A DNA stretch of 64,000 nt, from positions 804,501 to 868,500 of the forward strand of contig NZ_CP064795.1 of NCBI RefSeq assembly GCF_015644725.1, written 5' to 3'. The stretch's first letter is position 1. Each line of letters starts with the position of its first letter. This document shows positions 19,784-30,351 of the stretch, piece by piece. The stretch comes from Salinimonas marina (GTDB lineage: Bacteria > Pseudomonadota > Gammaproteobacteria > Enterobacterales > Alteromonadaceae). The notes beneath the pieces were generated by a model, which was not told where the DNA came from, searched no databases, and saw nothing but the letters and a program-made list of their open reading frames with translations. The position numbers and the translations under genes were made by a program.

Positions 19784-21094
19784 ATGAGTGATCAGTTAAA
19801 CGCAAAACGGATAGTCGTGGCCGGGCTTGGGCTCAGCGGCCAGGCCTGCCTGCGTTTTCTGACCCGTCAGCCGGTGCAGCTAAGCGTCTGGGATACCCGG
19901 ACCGATCAAGCATTGCCAGAAGGGCTGCAGATCCCGCTGGTACTGGGCGAGCCGCCCGCCGGGTTTTGGAATGATGTCGATATGGTGGTGGTAAGCCCCG
20001 GTCTGGCGCTGAATCATCCCCAGCTGCAAATAGCGGCGGGCCAGGGCGTGGAAATCATCGGCGAGATTGAACTGTTCGCCCGCTTCAATCAGGCGCCGGT
20101 GCTGGGCATCACCGGCTCTAATGGTAAAACCACGGTGACCTTACTCACCACCCATATTTTAAACGCTTTTGGCATTAATGCCGTGGCGGCAGGCAATGTT
20201 GGCTTGCCGGCGCTGGATACCCTGGCCCTGGCACCTGAGGCCGTGGTGCTTGAGCTTTCCAGCTTTCAGCTTGAAACCACGCGGTCGCTGGCATTGGCCG
20301 GGGCCACCATTTTAAATATCAGTGATGATCATCTGGACCGGCACAAAACACTGGCGGCCTACAGTGAGGCAAAACAGCGTATTTACAGCCATGCCCAGAC
20401 CGCGCTGTGCTGGCGTGACCAGCAGCTGACCTATCCCTTGCCGATAATGGTCGAGGTGGTCGAGTTTGGCCAGCAGTCTGCCACCGAAGATTTTGGAGTC
20501 AGCAATAACTGGATCACCTGGCAGGGTCAACCGGTGGTTGACCTGGCGCAGGTCCGGCTGGTAGGAGCCCACAATATTCTGAATATTCAGGCGGCGCTGG
20601 GACTGGCGATGCTATTGGGGGTAACCCCGGAACAGGCTGCCCCAGCGGTTTACCAGTTTGAGGCGGTGGCGCATCGCTGCGTACCGGTATCGGCTAAAGA
20701 CGGTATTACCTGGATTGATGATTCAAAAGCGACCAACGCCGGCGCCACCATGGCGGCGATTGAGGGGCTGGGTGCAGGGCGCACCGGCAAGTTAATTCTG
20801 ATTGCTGGCGGCGATGCGAAAGGCGCCGACCTGAGCTGTCTTAAACCCTATTTTGAACAATATATTGATGAGCTGGTGACGCTGGGACGTGACGGCGAGT
20901 TGCTGGCCAGGCTGAAGCCGGGGGCGATGCATACCCGCTCTATGGCCGAGGCAGTCGCGCAGGCCCACAAGCTGGCAGCGCCAGGAGACACGGTGCTGTT
21001 GTCACCCGCCTGCGCGAGCCTGGATATGTTCAATAACTACGAGCACCGCGCTCAAGTGTTTGTCGATGCCATTGAAAAAGGATTCTCATGCTAG
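19784..21094 (+). CDS. murD: UDP-MurNAc-L-alanine--D-glutamate ligase MurD
   Basis: About 436 residues. Adds D-glutamate to UDP-MurNAc-L-Ala. The N-terminal Rossmann-like domain starts with IVVAGLGLSGQACLRF, the ATP loop is ITGSNGKTTVTLL, and the C-terminal part has WIDDSKATNAGATMAA and LLSPACASLDMFNNYE. The ATG at 19784 follows mraY by 6 bp; an in-frame GTG at 19778 is the alternative start. The 3' end overlaps ftsW by 7 bp. Confidence 0.95.
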   Translation: MSDQLNAKRIVVAGLGLSGQACLRFLTRQPVQLSVWDTRTDQALPEGLQIPLVLGEPPAGFWNDVDMVVVSPGLALNHPQLQIAAGQGVEIIGEIELFARFNQAPVLGITGSNGKTTVTLLTTHILNAFGINAVAAGNVGLPALDTLALAPEAVVLELSSFQLETTRSLALAGATILNISDDHLDRHKTLAAYSEAKQRIYSHAQTALCWRDQQLTYPLPIMVEVVEFGQQSATEDFGVSNNWITWQGQPVVDLAQVRLVGAHNILNIQAALGLAMLLGVTPEQAAPAVYQFEAVAHRCVPVSAKDGITWIDDSKATNAGATMAAIEGLGAGRTGKLILIAGGDAKGADLSCLKPYFEQYIDELVTLGRDGELLARLKPGAMHTRSMAEAVAQAHKLAAPGDTVLLSPACASLDMFNNYEHRAQVFVDAIEKGFSC

Positions 21095-22365
21095 CCGCTG
21101 CCACGACCAGGCTTACTGAATTATTCAATGCCCGGCATGGCCAGGTCGGGCAGCAGCGTGCCTATGATCTGTCGCTGGTGTTGGTGAGTCTGGCGCTGAT
21201 GACCATCGGATTAGTGGTCGTCACCTCTGCTTCCATGCCGGTGGCTGAGCGCGAATACGCGAACCCGTTTTACTTTTCTTCGCGGCATATGATTTATCTG
21301 GTGGCGGCTTTGGTGGCCGCCGCCGGTGTGCTGACGGTACCCATGCGCTTCTGGCGGGTCACAAATCCGTATCTGTTGATTCTTGCCATCGTATTGCTGG
21401 TGGCAGTATTGGTGGTGGGGCGCAGCATTAATGGCAGTACCCGCTGGATTGTAATAGGGCCCTTGACCTTGCAACCGGCAGAGCCGGCAAAACTGTTCTT
21501 TTTTACATACCTGGCCGGTTATCTGGTGCGCCGATACGAAGAGGTGACGGAGAACATCAAAGGCTTTATCAAACCTCTGGCGGTGTTGTTTGTGCTGGCT
21601 ACCATGCTGTTGTTGCAGCCGGACTTTGGTACCGCGGTGGTAATGCTTACTACCACCATGGGGCTGTTATTTTTAGCCGGTGCGCCGCTGTGGCAGTTCT
21701 TTGGCGTGGTGTTTGTAGGTCTGGCTGCGGTGGTTTCGCTAATTGTGTTTGAAGAATACCGGATGCGCCGGGTCACCTCGTTTCTGGATCCCTGGGCTGA
21801 TCCGTTTGGCAGCGGGTATCAGTTAACTCAGTCGTTGATGGCGTATGGTCGGGGCAGCTGGTTCGGCCAGGGCCTGGGCAACAGTTATCAAAAGCTGGAA
21901 TTTCTTACCCAGGCGCATTCAGATTTTATCATGGCAATTCTGGCCGAAGAGCTGGGCTTTGTGGGTGTGCTCACCGTCCTGGGGCTGATTTTCTTTCTGG
22001 TGATCCGCACCCTTAAAATCGGCAATCGGGCGCTGTCCCACGAACGCCCCTTTGAAGGTTATCTGGCTTATGCCATCGGTATCTGGTTCAGCTTTCAAAC
22101 TGCGGTGAATATCGGCGCCAGTGTCGGGATTTTACCTACCAAGGGGCTGACCCTGCCACTGATCAGTTATGGCGGCACCAGTTTAATTGTGATGATGGTG
22201 TCAATTGCCCTGCTATTGCGTATCGATTTTGAGTTGCGGGTTGATGGGGTGCAGGCGCTAAATCGGGGTGACAACCCCCGCAAGCTTAAAAAACCGGTCG
22301 CCCGGCAACAGGTACGTAAAATGGTCAGTGATGTTAAGCAGGAGGCTGACGATGCCAACGCCTAA
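21088..22365 (+). CDS. ftsW: Septal peptidoglycan glycosyltransferase FtsW
   Basis: 425 residues, SEDS-family membrane protein with about ten helices. It polymerises lipid II at the septum together with FtsI. Family features include the first helix LVLVSLALMTIGLVVVTSAS, the NGSTRWI block, LLQPDFGT, the AHSDFIMAILAEELGF loop with its conserved acidic pair, and LPLISYGGTSL near the C-terminus. A basic cytoplasmic tail (LKKPVARQQVRK) follows the last helix. Its end overlaps murG by 14 bp. Confidence 0.96.
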   Translation: MLAAATTRLTELFNARHGQVGQQRAYDLSLVLVSLALMTIGLVVVTSASMPVAEREYANPFYFSSRHMIYLVAALVAAAGVLTVPMRFWRVTNPYLLILAIVLLVAVLVVGRSINGSTRWIVIGPLTLQPAEPAKLFFFTYLAGYLVRRYEEVTENIKGFIKPLAVLFVLATMLLLQPDFGTAVVMLTTTMGLLFLAGAPLWQFFGVVFVGLAAVVSLIVFEEYRMRRVTSFLDPWADPFGSGYQLTQSLMAYGRGSWFGQGLGNSYQKLEFLTQAHSDFIMAILAEELGFVGVLTVLGLIFFLVIRTLKIGNRALSHERPFEGYLAYAIGIWFSFQTAVNIGASVGILPTKGLTLPLISYGGTSLIVMMVSIALLLRIDFELRVDGVQALNRGDNPRKLKKPVARQQVRKMVSDVKQEADDANA

Positions 22366-23440
22366 ACGCTGTGTGATCATGGCCGGCGGTACCGGCGGCC
22401 ATGTGTTTCCCGCCCTGGCGGTAGCGATTGCCTTGCGTGAACGCGGCTGGGATGTGCAGTGGCTGGGTACCGCCGAGCGAATGGAAGCGCGGGTGGTCCC
22501 CGCCAATCAGTTCGACATTCATTTTTTACCGGTAACAGGCTTACGGGGTAAAGGCCTTAAAGTACGGCTGCAGGGGCTGCTGGCATTAGGGAAAAGCCTG
22601 TGGCACGCTCGGCGGTTATTGCAACGGCTGAAGCCTGACCTGGTCGTAGGCTTTGGCGGTTATGCCAGCGGGCCTGGCGGCGCCGCTGCTTACAGTTTGC
22701 GTATTCCGCTGATGATTCATGAGCAAAATGCAGCGATAGGGATGACCAACAAGCTGTTAGGCCGGTTGGCCAAAAAAATTCTGTTGGGCTTTAGTGCCGC
22801 CCAAAACCAGTTTGGCCAGGTAGCCAACCGGTGTGTTACCGTCGGCAACCCAATTCGACAGGAGATTGCCTCGCTTCAACCAAAAGTCAGTACTCACACA
22901 CCCCTGCGCGTTCTGATTGTGGGGGGCAGTTTAGGATCGGCGCCACTGAATGCGGCGATCCCGGATATTGCCGGGCGCTATCCGGGTTTATCCGTTTGGC
23001 ATCAAAGTGGAAAGAATCAGGCGCAAGCTTTAGAGCAGGCCTATGCCGGCGCCCATTGTGAATGGCAGGTAAGTGAGTTTATCGAACAAATGCATGAAGC
23101 CTATGCCTGGGCCGATGTCATCATTTGTCGGGCGGGGGCGCTGACGGTATCTGAAGTCGCCGCGGCAGGGCTCACGGCGGTCTTTGTGCCCCTGCCACAT
23201 GCGGTGGACGATCATCAGACCAAAAATGCCCAGGCGTTGGTAAACAATGAGGCGGCGGTATTGATTCCGCAACAAAATTTAGCAGCGCAGTTACCTGGGG
23301 TAATTGAACGCTGGCTGGCTGATCCTGGGCGCTGTGTAGCCATGGGTAAAAATGCCCGCCAGCAGGCACAATTAGATGCCACAGACAATGTAATTAACCA
23401 GTGTATAGCACTGACAGGAGAGACGGCTGATGGTGTTTGA
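22352..23440 (+). CDS. murG: Undecaprenyldiphospho-muramoylpentapeptide beta-N-acetylglucosaminyltransferase MurG
   Basis: 362 residues, GT28 enzyme on the inner face of the membrane that adds GlcNAc to lipid I to give lipid II. The first glycine-rich loop is [14 protein letters not shown], followed by [12 protein letters not shown] and [11 protein letters not shown]; the UDP-GlcNAc site holds [22 protein letters not shown] and [14 protein letters not shown]. The ATG at 22352 is chosen because GGAGG lies 6 nt upstream; the frame is open further 5' inside ftsW but without a ribosome site. Confidence 0.97.
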   Translation: MPTPKRCVIMAGGTGGHVFPALAVAIALRERGWDVQWLGTAERMEARVVPANQFDIHFLPVTGLRGKGLKVRLQGLLALGKSLWHARRLLQRLKPDLVVGFGGYASGPGGAAAYSLRIPLMIHEQNAAIGMTNKLLGRLAKKILLGFSAAQNQFGQVANRCVTVGNPIRQEIASLQPKVSTHTPLRVLIVGGSLGSAPLNAAIPDIAGRYPGLSVWHQSGKNQAQALEQAYAGAHCEWQVSEFIEQMHEAYAWADVIICRAGALTVSEVAAAGLTAVFVPLPHAVDDHQTKNAQALVNNEAAVLIPQQNLAAQLPGVIERWLADPGRCVAMGKNARQQAQLDATDNVINQCIALTGETADGV

Positions 23441-24872
23441 AACGCCGTTCCAAAGTCCGCAAATGCGGAAAGTTGAAACCATTTTTTTTATCGGCATTGG
23501 CGGTGCGGGAATGGGTGGTATTGCTGAAGTGTTGCTCAATGAAGGCTATAAAATTGCCGGCTCAGATCAGCAAACCGGTACCATGACCCAACGCTTGAGC
23601 GCGCGCGGTGCCACGGTGTGCATTGGGCATGCCGCGGAAAATGTAAAAAATGCAGATGTAGTGGTGGTTTCCAGTGCCATCAACGAACAAAATCCGGAAG
23701 TCATATACGCACGCCAGCATCGAATTCCGATTATTCGCCGCGCCGAGATGCTGGCCGAATTAATGCGCTTCCGGCATGGCATTGCGGTGGCCGGCACCCA
23801 TGGCAAAACCACCACCACCAGTCTGATTGCCACTATTTTTGCTGAGGGCGAGCGGGATCCTACGTTTGTCATCGGGGGCTTACTCAATAGCGCCGGCACC
23901 AATGCTCGTCTGGGGCGTAGCCGGTATCTGATTGCCGAAGCCGATGAAAGCGATGCCTCATTTTTGCATCTGCAGCCGATGGTGTCGGTAGTGACCAATA
24001 TTGAACCTGATCACATGGATACCTATGACGGTGATTTTGGTCGCATGAAAGACACCTACGTGGATTTTCTGCACAACCTGCCATTTTATGGTCAGGCGAT
24101 TATGTGTGGCGACGATGAAAATATTCAGGCCATTCGTGACCGGGTAGGGCGCAGTATTCTTACCTATGGCATCGCCGAGGATAATGATTTTGTGGCCCGG
24201 GATATTAAGCTGGGCTTTGGCCAGGCACACTTTACCGTCAGCCGGCGCGGACACAGTGATTTAACGGTAACCCTGAATCTAACCGGGCATCACAATGTGC
24301 TAAATGCCCTGGCCGCCATTGCAGTGGCCACGGACGAAGGCGTGGAAGATGATGCCATCGTGCGGGCCCTGGCCGGATTCAGAGGTATAGGACGACGCTT
24401 TGAGGTGCTGGGCAACTATGCAACCAGTGTCGGCGAGATTACGCTGGTGGATGACTATGGTCATCACCCCACTGAAGTAGCCGCCACCATTGCTGCGGCG
24501 CGGGCTAACTGGCCTGAGCGCCGGCTGGTCATGGTGTATCAGCCGCATCGGTTTAGCCGAACCCGGGACCTGTATGAAGATTTTGTCGAAGTATTATCCA
24601 AGGTAGATGTGCTGCTGATTCTGGATGTCTATGCCGCCAGTGAACAGCCCATTGAAGGAGCGGACAGTAAATCCTTGTGTCGGTCAATTCGCATGCGCGG
24701 CCAACTCGAGCCGGTGTATGTTGGTGATAAGGAAAATTTACAAGGATTGCTGGCGAACCTTCTGCACGGCGATGATGTCATAATGACTCAGGGAGCAGGT
24801 AATATCGGGCAAATTGCTGCAAAACTTGCTGAAAAAGAATGCGAGCCAAAAAATTTTTTGGATGAGAAATAG
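23430..24872 (+). CDS. murC: UDP-N-acetylmuramate--L-alanine ligase MurC
   Basis: 480 residues, first Mur ligase of the pathway; joins L-Ala to UDP-MurNAc. The N-terminal UDP-binding loop is [16 protein letters not shown], the ATP loop [13 protein letters not shown] (about residue 124), and the central motif [15 protein letters not shown] is clear. The C-terminal block [14 protein letters not shown] is family-specific. AGGAG lies about 9 nt upstream of the ATG, and the gene overlaps murG by 11 bp. Confidence 0.97.
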   Translation: MVFETPFQSPQMRKVETIFFIGIGGAGMGGIAEVLLNEGYKIAGSDQQTGTMTQRLSARGATVCIGHAAENVKNADVVVVSSAINEQNPEVIYARQHRIPIIRRAEMLAELMRFRHGIAVAGTHGKTTTTSLIATIFAEGERDPTFVIGGLLNSAGTNARLGRSRYLIAEADESDASFLHLQPMVSVVTNIEPDHMDTYDGDFGRMKDTYVDFLHNLPFYGQAIMCGDDENIQAIRDRVGRSILTYGIAEDNDFVARDIKLGFGQAHFTVSRRGHSDLTVTLNLTGHHNVLNALAAIAVATDEGVEDDAIVRALAGFRGIGRRFEVLGNYATSVGEITLVDDYGHHPTEVAATIAAARANWPERRLVMVYQPHRFSRTRDLYEDFVEVLSKVDVLLILDVYAASEQPIEGADSKSLCRSIRMRGQLEPVYVGDKENLQGLLANLLHGDDVIMTQGAGNIGQIAAKLAEKECEPKNFLDEK

Positions 24873-24874
24873 TA

Positions 24875-25822
24875 ATGGAAAAACAATATCAGGCATCTGA
24901 TTTCGGCCGCGTGGCTGTGCTGCTTGGTGGCGACTCTGCCGAGCGTGAAGTGTCCCTGCGATCAGGAACGGCGGTGCTGAATGCCTTGCAACGGTGTGGA
25001 ATTGAGACTATTGCCTTCGATCCTAGCGAGAGGCAAATAACTGATTTAATTGATGAAAATATAGACCGCGCGGTTATCATGCTGCATGGCCGGGGCGGTG
25101 AAGATGGCTCGATGCAAGGGGCTTTGCAACAGCTTAAAATAGCCTATTCCGGCAGTGGTGTGCTGGGCTCAGCATTAGCCATGGACAAGATTCACAGTAA
25201 GCAAATTTGGGAAAGCCTGGGTCTGCCCACTGCGAAATACCAAATTGCTGATAAAACAAGCTTTGAAGCTGGATCATGCAGCGCTATAATGAAAAAATTG
25301 GGGAACAAAGTCATGGTTAAGCCCGCTCGTGAAGGTTCGAGCATCGGCATGGCCAAAGTGACGTGCGCTAAACAACTCGAAACTGCCGTACAAGATGCTT
25401 TTCATTACGATGATCAGGTGTTACTAGAGCAGTTCATTGATGGACAGGAATACACCGTAGCCTTGCTCAATGGCAAAGCACTACCGTCTATCCGGATGTC
25501 CACCCCCCATACATTTTACGACTATGCGGCTAAGTACCAGGACAATACCACCGAGTATTTTTGTCCCAGCGGACTGGCCGCAGAAGAAGAAGTCAGGCTG
25601 GCCGAATTATCGACCAGAGCCTTCCACGCGTTATCTGGCAGCGGCTGGGGAAGGGTGGATGTGATGCGTGATGAAGCAACCGGAACCTTCTTTTTGCTTG
25701 AGTCAAACACCGTGCCTGGCATGACCGAAAAAAGCCTGGTGCCGAAAGCGGCAGCAGCAGCGGGCATCGATTTTGATGCATTATCAGTGGCTATTTTGAC
25801 CACCAGTATGCCCGCAAGTTAA
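24875..25822 (+). CDS. ddlB: D-alanine--D-alanine ligase (DdlB type)
   Basis: 315 residues, ATP-grasp enzyme making D-Ala-D-Ala for MurF. Motifs are AVLLGGDSAEREVSLRSG at the N-terminus, MLHGRGGEDGSMQGAL, GSALAMDKIHSKQIW, VKPAREGSSIGMAKV (with the Ser-Ser-Gly-like lid region) and LESNTVPGMTEKSLVP (Mg-binding Asn). Located between murC and ftsQ, as in the standard gammaproteobacterial dcw cluster, hence DdlB rather than DdlA. Confidence 0.95.
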   Translation: MEKQYQASDFGRVAVLLGGDSAEREVSLRSGTAVLNALQRCGIETIAFDPSERQITDLIDENIDRAVIMLHGRGGEDGSMQGALQQLKIAYSGSGVLGSALAMDKIHSKQIWESLGLPTAKYQIADKTSFEAGSCSAIMKKLGNKVMVKPAREGSSIGMAKVTCAKQLETAVQDAFHYDDQVLLEQFIDGQEYTVALLNGKALPSIRMSTPHTFYDYAAKYQDNTTEYFCPSGLAAEEEVRLAELSTRAFHALSGSGWGRVDVMRDEATGTFFLLESNTVPGMTEKSLVPKAAAAAGIDFDALSVAILTTSMPAS

Positions 25823-25841
25823 CAGGGAAAACCATCGGCAC

Positions 25842-26570
25842 ATGCAGCTGTTATCTCGTAAGCAAATACGCTTTATTAGCGGCCTGACCTTTCTGCTGTG
25901 TGTGCTTGGCAGTTTGTTATATGCCGCATTTGCCGTGCGAGACTGGCTCAAAGACGAACAGCGGATGCCGGTACAGGTTATTGAGTTTTCGGGTGATTTT
26001 GACCATGTGAGCCTGACCCGGCTGGAACGGCTGATTCGAAAAAGTCAGCCCGGCAGTTTTTTTGAGCTGGATGTGAATGAGGTGTTCCGACTGGTTGAAG
26101 CACAGCCCTGGGTATATCGGGCGTCGGTGCGCAAACAATGGCCGAATACCCTGAAAATTTATCTGGTGGAGCAACAGCCGGTGGCGCAGTGGAATGAGGA
26201 TATGCTGCTCAATCCGTATGGCGACACATTTGAAGCCAGCGCCGGCGAGTTGACCTTACCGCGGCTGTATGGTCCAGGCGGTAGTGAAAAGACCGCGCTG
26301 GAAGGGTACAACGCCATGAAGTCGTTGCTGGCAACCTCATCGATGGCGATTGCGGAATTGTCGCTAAGCGAACGGTTTGCCTGGCAGATGCAGCTTAAAA
26401 ACGGGGTAGAGCTCAATTTAGGTCGGCAGGAATTTATTGACAGACTACAGCGGTTTATCGATGTATACCCGCTATTAACCAAACAAGAAAAACCGGTACG
26501 GTACGTTGATTTGCGCTACGACACAGGATTTGCTGTGGGCTGGCGAATTGACGATAACAAACGCAGTTAG
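25842..26570 (+). CDS. ftsQ: Cell division protein FtsQ
   Basis: 242 residues, bitopic divisome protein. A short basic cytoplasmic tail is followed by a membrane helix (FISGLTFLLCVLGSLLYAAF, about residues 10-30) and then the periplasmic POTRA domain (VIEFSGDFDHVSLTRLERLI) and the FtsQ-type beta domain (AQPWVYRASVRKQWPNTLKI, LVEQQPVAQWN). It bridges early and late division proteins through FtsB and FtsL. It lies 19 bp after ddlB and 19 bp before ftsA. Confidence 0.94.
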   Translation: MQLLSRKQIRFISGLTFLLCVLGSLLYAAFAVRDWLKDEQRMPVQVIEFSGDFDHVSLTRLERLIRKSQPGSFFELDVNEVFRLVEAQPWVYRASVRKQWPNTLKIYLVEQQPVAQWNEDMLLNPYGDTFEASAGELTLPRLYGPGGSEKTALEGYNAMKSLLATSSMAIAELSLSERFAWQMQLKNGVELNLGRQEFIDRLQRFIDVYPLLTKQEKPVRYVDLRYDTGFAVGWRIDDNKRS

Positions 26571-26589
26571 TGAGAGAGTTTAAATTACT

Positions 26590-27819
26590 ATGTCAAAACC
26601 CGCTGAGCGCAATTTGATCGTCGGCCTGGATATTGGAACCAGCCAGGTGAAAGCCGTGGTTGGCGAAGTGCTGAACGACAGTCAGATCAGTATTGTTGGA
26701 GTTGGAACCCATGCAGCAAAAGGCATGGACAAAGGCGGGGTGAACGACTTAAACCTGGTGGTGAAGTCAGTACAAAATGCGGTTAACGAGATGGAATTGA
26801 TGGCAGATTGCCGGGTCTCGTCGGTATTTATGTCGATCTCAGGTCGCCATGTTAAGTGTCAGAACGAAAATGGCATGGTGCCCATCAACAACCAGGAAGT
26901 CACCCAGGAAGATGTGGATAACGTAATTCATGCGGCGCGCTCAGTACCGATTGCGGCCGAGCGCCGGCTGCTGCATGTGTTACCGCAGGAATATACCATT
27001 GATGTCCAGGAAGGCATCAAAAACCCCATCGGCATGTCGGGGGTCAGAATGGAAGCCGATGCGCACATTATTACCTGCGCCGATGATATGGCGAAAAATC
27101 TGACAAAGTGCATTGAGCGCTGCGAATTAAATGCAGACCAGCTGATTTTCTCGGCGCTGGCATCAAGCTATGCGGTACTGACAGATGATGAAAAAGAGCT
27201 GGGCGTATGTGTGGTGGATATTGGCGGCGGGACCATGGACATCGTCATTTACACCGATGGTGCCATTCGCCATACGGCGGTGATCCCGGTAGCGGGTAAT
27301 CAGATTACCAGTGATATCGCCAAGATTTTTCGCACACCGATCAGCAATGCTGAAGAGATAAAAGTGAATTATGCGTGCGCACTGAAAGACATGGTGAGCA
27401 TGGAAGACAATATAGAGGTGCCGAGCGTTGGCGGGCGGCCTGCCCGGGCGATGTCACGGCATACTCTGGCTGAGGTGATCGAGCCTCGGTATCAGGAACT
27501 ATTTGAGTTAGTGCACGATGAAATTCGTGCCAGTGGCCTGGAAGAACAAATTGCAGCAGGGTTAGTCCTGACCGGCGGTACCGCCAAAATGGAAGGGGCT
27601 GTCGAATTTGCTGAAGAGTTATTTCAGATGCCTGTGCGTGTTGGCAAACCGATCAATATCAAAGGTTTGTCGGAATATACTGATGATGCTGGTTTTGCCA
27701 CGGTTGTAGGACTTCTGCAATATGGCAAGATGCAATCAGAGAATAAGAAAATCAGTAAGCATAAACCGGTAGAAAGTTTTATTAACCGGGTGCAAAGCTG
27801 GTTCAAAGGCGAATTTTAA
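26590..27819 (+). CDS. ftsA: Cell division protein FtsA
   Basis: 409 residues, actin-like ATPase that tethers FtsZ to the membrane. Nucleotide-binding motifs are LIVGLDIGTSQVKAVVGE (phosphate 1), CVVDIGGGTMDIVIYTDG (phosphate 2) and VLTGGTAKMEGAVEFAEE (adenosine). The SHS2/1C domain follows phosphate 1 (SSVFMSISGRHVKC). The C-terminal amphipathic membrane-targeting helix is VESFINRVQSWFKGEF. Typical length and position directly before ftsZ. Confidence 0.97.
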   Translation: MSKPAERNLIVGLDIGTSQVKAVVGEVLNDSQISIVGVGTHAAKGMDKGGVNDLNLVVKSVQNAVNEMELMADCRVSSVFMSISGRHVKCQNENGMVPINNQEVTQEDVDNVIHAARSVPIAAERRLLHVLPQEYTIDVQEGIKNPIGMSGVRMEADAHIITCADDMAKNLTKCIERCELNADQLIFSALASSYAVLTDDEKELGVCVVDIGGGTMDIVIYTDGAIRHTAVIPVAGNQITSDIAKIFRTPISNAEEIKVNYACALKDMVSMEDNIEVPSVGGRPARAMSRHTLAEVIEPRYQELFELVHDEIRASGLEEQIAAGLVLTGGTAKMEGAVEFAEELFQMPVRVGKPINIKGLSEYTDDAGFATVVGLLQYGKMQSENKKISKHKPVESFINRVQSWFKGEF

Positions 27820-27931
27820 ATTTTTTTATTTTGGGGGCGCTATCGCCGGTACATGAAGGTTGTCAAGGAAGCGCATAACCTGCTGACAATGTTCTGGCGT
27901 AGTGTTGAAGACGTACAACCGGAGAGTAAGT

Positions 27932-29104
27932 ATGTTTGAATTAATGGATAGTCACGGCGAAGAAGCCGTAATCAAAGTCATCGGAGTCGGTGGCGGCGGT
28001 AACAATGCAGTTGAGCACATGGTGTCTCAGTGTATTGAAGGCGTTGAGTTTATTGCAATTAACACCGATGCTCAGGTGCTGCGCAGTTCCAGTGCAGATG
28101 TCACCTTGCAAATTGGTTCCAGTGTGACCAAAGGCCTGGGTGCAGGCGCCGATCCAAATGTGGGTCGTGATGCCGCACAAGAAGATCGTGAAACCATTCG
28201 TCAGTCGCTGGACGGCGCGGATATGGTATTCATCACCGCAGGAATGGGTGGCGGTACCGGTACCGGCGCAGCCCCGGAAGTGGCCAAAATTGCCCGTGAA
28301 ATGGGAATTCTTACGGTAGCGGTAGTGACTAAACCTTTCCCATTCGAAGGTAAAAAACGCACAACCTTTGCTGAACAGGGCATTATTGAACTGGCCAACA
28401 ATGTTGATTCACTGATCACCATTCCAAACGAAAAACTGTTAAAAGTGATGGGGCCGGGCACGCCGTTGCTACAAGCCTTTAGTGCCGCCAACGACGTGCT
28501 ACGTGGTGCGGTGCAAGGCATTGCGGAGCTGATCACCCGCCCAGGCCTGATTAACGTGGATTTCGCCGACGTACGTACAGTTATGTCGGAGATGGGCAAA
28601 GCCATGATGGGCTCTGGTGCTGCCAGTGGTCCGGATCGCGCTGAAGAGGCCGCGGAGTCTGCTATTGCCAGCCCGCTGCTGGAAGATATCGACCTGTCTG
28701 GCGCCCGCGGTATTCTGGTGAATATTACAGCTGGCCCTGATTTTGCAATTGATGAGTTTGAGACCGTCGGTAATGCGGTTAAGGCATTTGCCAGCGAAAA
28801 CGCCACGGTAGTCGTGGGTACCGTTATCGATATGGAAATGACCGACGAATTACGGGTAACCGTGGTCGCAACAGGTATTGGCGCAGAGAAAAAACCAGAC
28901 ATTTCCCTGGTGAGTTCTGAAGGATCGCGCCTGTCATCTTCTGCTCGTGAGTTTGGCGGTAATACGCCTTCAACGGGGGAAAGCCGCGCCAATGTGGGTG
29001 GCACCGATGGCAACCAAGCGCTTAAAGCTGATGATGATGTACAGCCTAACAATGATCTGGAGTACCTGGATATACCAGCGTTCCTGCGCAAGCAGGCGGA
29101 CTGA
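27932..29104 (+). CDS. ftsZ: Cell division GTPase FtsZ
   Basis: 390 residues, tubulin homologue that forms the Z-ring. The N-terminal [17 protein letters not shown] and the tubulin signature [13 protein letters not shown] bind GTP; the T7 loop [15 protein letters not shown] supplies the catalytic Asp. A variable linker leads to the conserved C-terminal peptide [12 protein letters not shown], which binds FtsA and ZipA. The ATG at 27932 is chosen because GGAGAG lies 5 nt upstream; an in-frame GTG at 27902 is in the ftsA-ftsZ gap and has no ribosome site. Confidence 0.97.
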   Translation: MFELMDSHGEEAVIKVIGVGGGGNNAVEHMVSQCIEGVEFIAINTDAQVLRSSSADVTLQIGSSVTKGLGAGADPNVGRDAAQEDRETIRQSLDGADMVFITAGMGGGTGTGAAPEVAKIAREMGILTVAVVTKPFPFEGKKRTTFAEQGIIELANNVDSLITIPNEKLLKVMGPGTPLLQAFSAANDVLRGAVQGIAELITRPGLINVDFADVRTVMSEMGKAMMGSGAASGPDRAEEAAESAIASPLLEDIDLSGARGILVNITAGPDFAIDEFETVGNAVKAFASENATVVVGTVIDMEMTDELRVTVVATGIGAEKKPDISLVSSEGSRLSSSAREFGGNTPSTGESRANVGGTDGNQALKADDDVQPNNDLEYLDIPAFLRKQAD

Positions 29105-29185
29105 TATTTTCAGGCTTTAGGAATTGGGCGCGTGGCTGATGCTGCTTAATACCGGCATCAGCGCTAAGGTTAAAAGTTTCGATTT

Positions 29186-29215
29186 TTGACAACGGGCAAT
29201 TTGTGCCTGTATAAT
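29186..29215 (+). promoter_or_regulatory. Fully consensus sigma-70 promoter of lpxC
   Basis: TTGACA (29186-29191), an 18-bp spacer and TATAAT (29210-29215); both hexamers match consensus exactly. Transcription would begin near 29222, leaving a short leader before lpxC at 29250. A stem GCTGATGC / GCATCAGC around 29140-29160, without a T-run, lies between ftsZ and this promoter. It gives lpxC expression independent of the division operon. Confidence 0.8.
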
Positions 29216-29249
29216 ACGCGACCGCTTTTTGAATAGGTAAAAGCATATC

Positions 29250-30161
29250 ATGATTAAACAACGTACAATCAAACATCCGGTACAAGAGACCGGCATTGGT
29301 TTACACAAAGGGGAAAAGGTCACTATGACTCTCCGGCCTGCGCCTGCGAACACAGGAATTGTGTTCCGGCGGATTGACCTGGAACCGTTTGTGGATATTC
29401 CTGCGCGTGCAAATGCTGTAGGTAACACCGTGTTGTGTACGTGTGTTAATAATGAAGACGGTGTGAGCATTCATACTGTTGAGCATTTGGCATCGGCACT
29501 GGCAGGGCTGGGAATCGACAATATTATTGTCGAAGTAGACAGCAACGAGCTGCCCATCATGGACGGTAGCGCAAGTCCGTTTATTTTCCTGCTGCAGTCT
29601 GCTGGTATCGAGGAGCTAAATGCACCAAAACGCTTTTTACGCATTAAAAAGCCGGTTCGTGTAGAAGACGGTGACAAATGGGCCGAGTTGCTGCCACATG
29701 ATGGTTTCCGGGTCGATTTTGAAATCGATTTTGACCATCCGGTGATCAGCCAAACGCGCCAGAAAATGGTTATGGACTTTGACAGCTGCAGTTATGTGAG
29801 CGAGATCAGTCGTGCCCGTACCTTTGGGTTTATGCGTGATGTTGAGTACATGAATGCCAATAACCTGGCGTTAGGTGCCAGCATGGAAAACGCCGTAGCA
29901 TTGGATGAGTTCAGAATTCTGAACCCTGAAGGCCTGCGTTACGATGATGAGTTCTTAAAGCATAAAATTCTGGATGCCGTTGGTGACTTGTATTTAGGTG
30001 GTCACAGTATTGTGGGTGAACTACGTGCCTATAAAACTGGCCACGGACTCAATAACAAGCTGCTCAATGAAGTACTGGCCAATGCTGATGCGTGGGAATT
30101 TGTTACCTACGACAATCAGGAAGAAGTACCGATTCGTTACGCCGAACCTGTACTGGCCTAG
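29250..30161 (+). CDS. lpxC: UDP-3-O-acyl-N-acetylglucosamine deacetylase LpxC
   Basis: 303 residues, zinc hydrolase and committed step of lipid A synthesis. Zinc ligands and catalytic residues lie in [12 protein letters not shown] (first His), the [14 protein letters not shown] block (His and Asp) and the following [14 protein letters not shown] (general-acid His). The N-terminus [20 protein letters not shown] is typical. Own consensus promoter upstream and terminator downstream, so it is probably a single-gene unit between ftsZ and the M23 peptidase gene. Confidence 0.97.
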   Translation: MIKQRTIKHPVQETGIGLHKGEKVTMTLRPAPANTGIVFRRIDLEPFVDIPARANAVGNTVLCTCVNNEDGVSIHTVEHLASALAGLGIDNIIVEVDSNELPIMDGSASPFIFLLQSAGIEELNAPKRFLRIKKPVRVEDGDKWAELLPHDGFRVDFEIDFDHPVISQTRQKMVMDFDSCSYVSEISRARTFGFMRDVEYMNANNLALGASMENAVALDEFRILNPEGLRYDDEFLKHKILDAVGDLYLGGHSIVGELRAYKTGHGLNNKLLNEVLANADAWEFVTYDNQEEVPIRYAEPVLA

Positions 30162-30179
30162 TCGTTAACGCGATGCATA

Positions 30180-30211
30180 AAAAAACCGCCATCCTATCTG
30201 GCGGTTTTTTT
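30180..30211 (+). terminator. Rho-independent terminator after lpxC
   Basis: Stem AAAAACCGCC (30181-30190) / GGCGGTTTTT (30200-30209), 9-nt loop, T-run to 30211. The symmetric A/T flanks could work on both strands, but only the plus strand has a gene ending here. Confidence 0.88.
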
Positions 30212-30351
30212 GTATCTGGCACCATGCCTTATCCGCTGATTTTTATACCTTTGTCATAAAGCAAAGCTGCTATAGTTAGAATTGTTAATCCTATTTGTTC
30301 ATCGCCGCGAACAGCGGTACACTATTGCTCGATTTTTCTAAGAGTTGTGAA

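Noticed and set aside
28201..29091. Long (296-codon) minus-strand open frame opposite ftsZ
   Set aside because: Antisense shadow of ftsZ; Ser/Ala/Pro-rich composition, no domain and no ribosome site.
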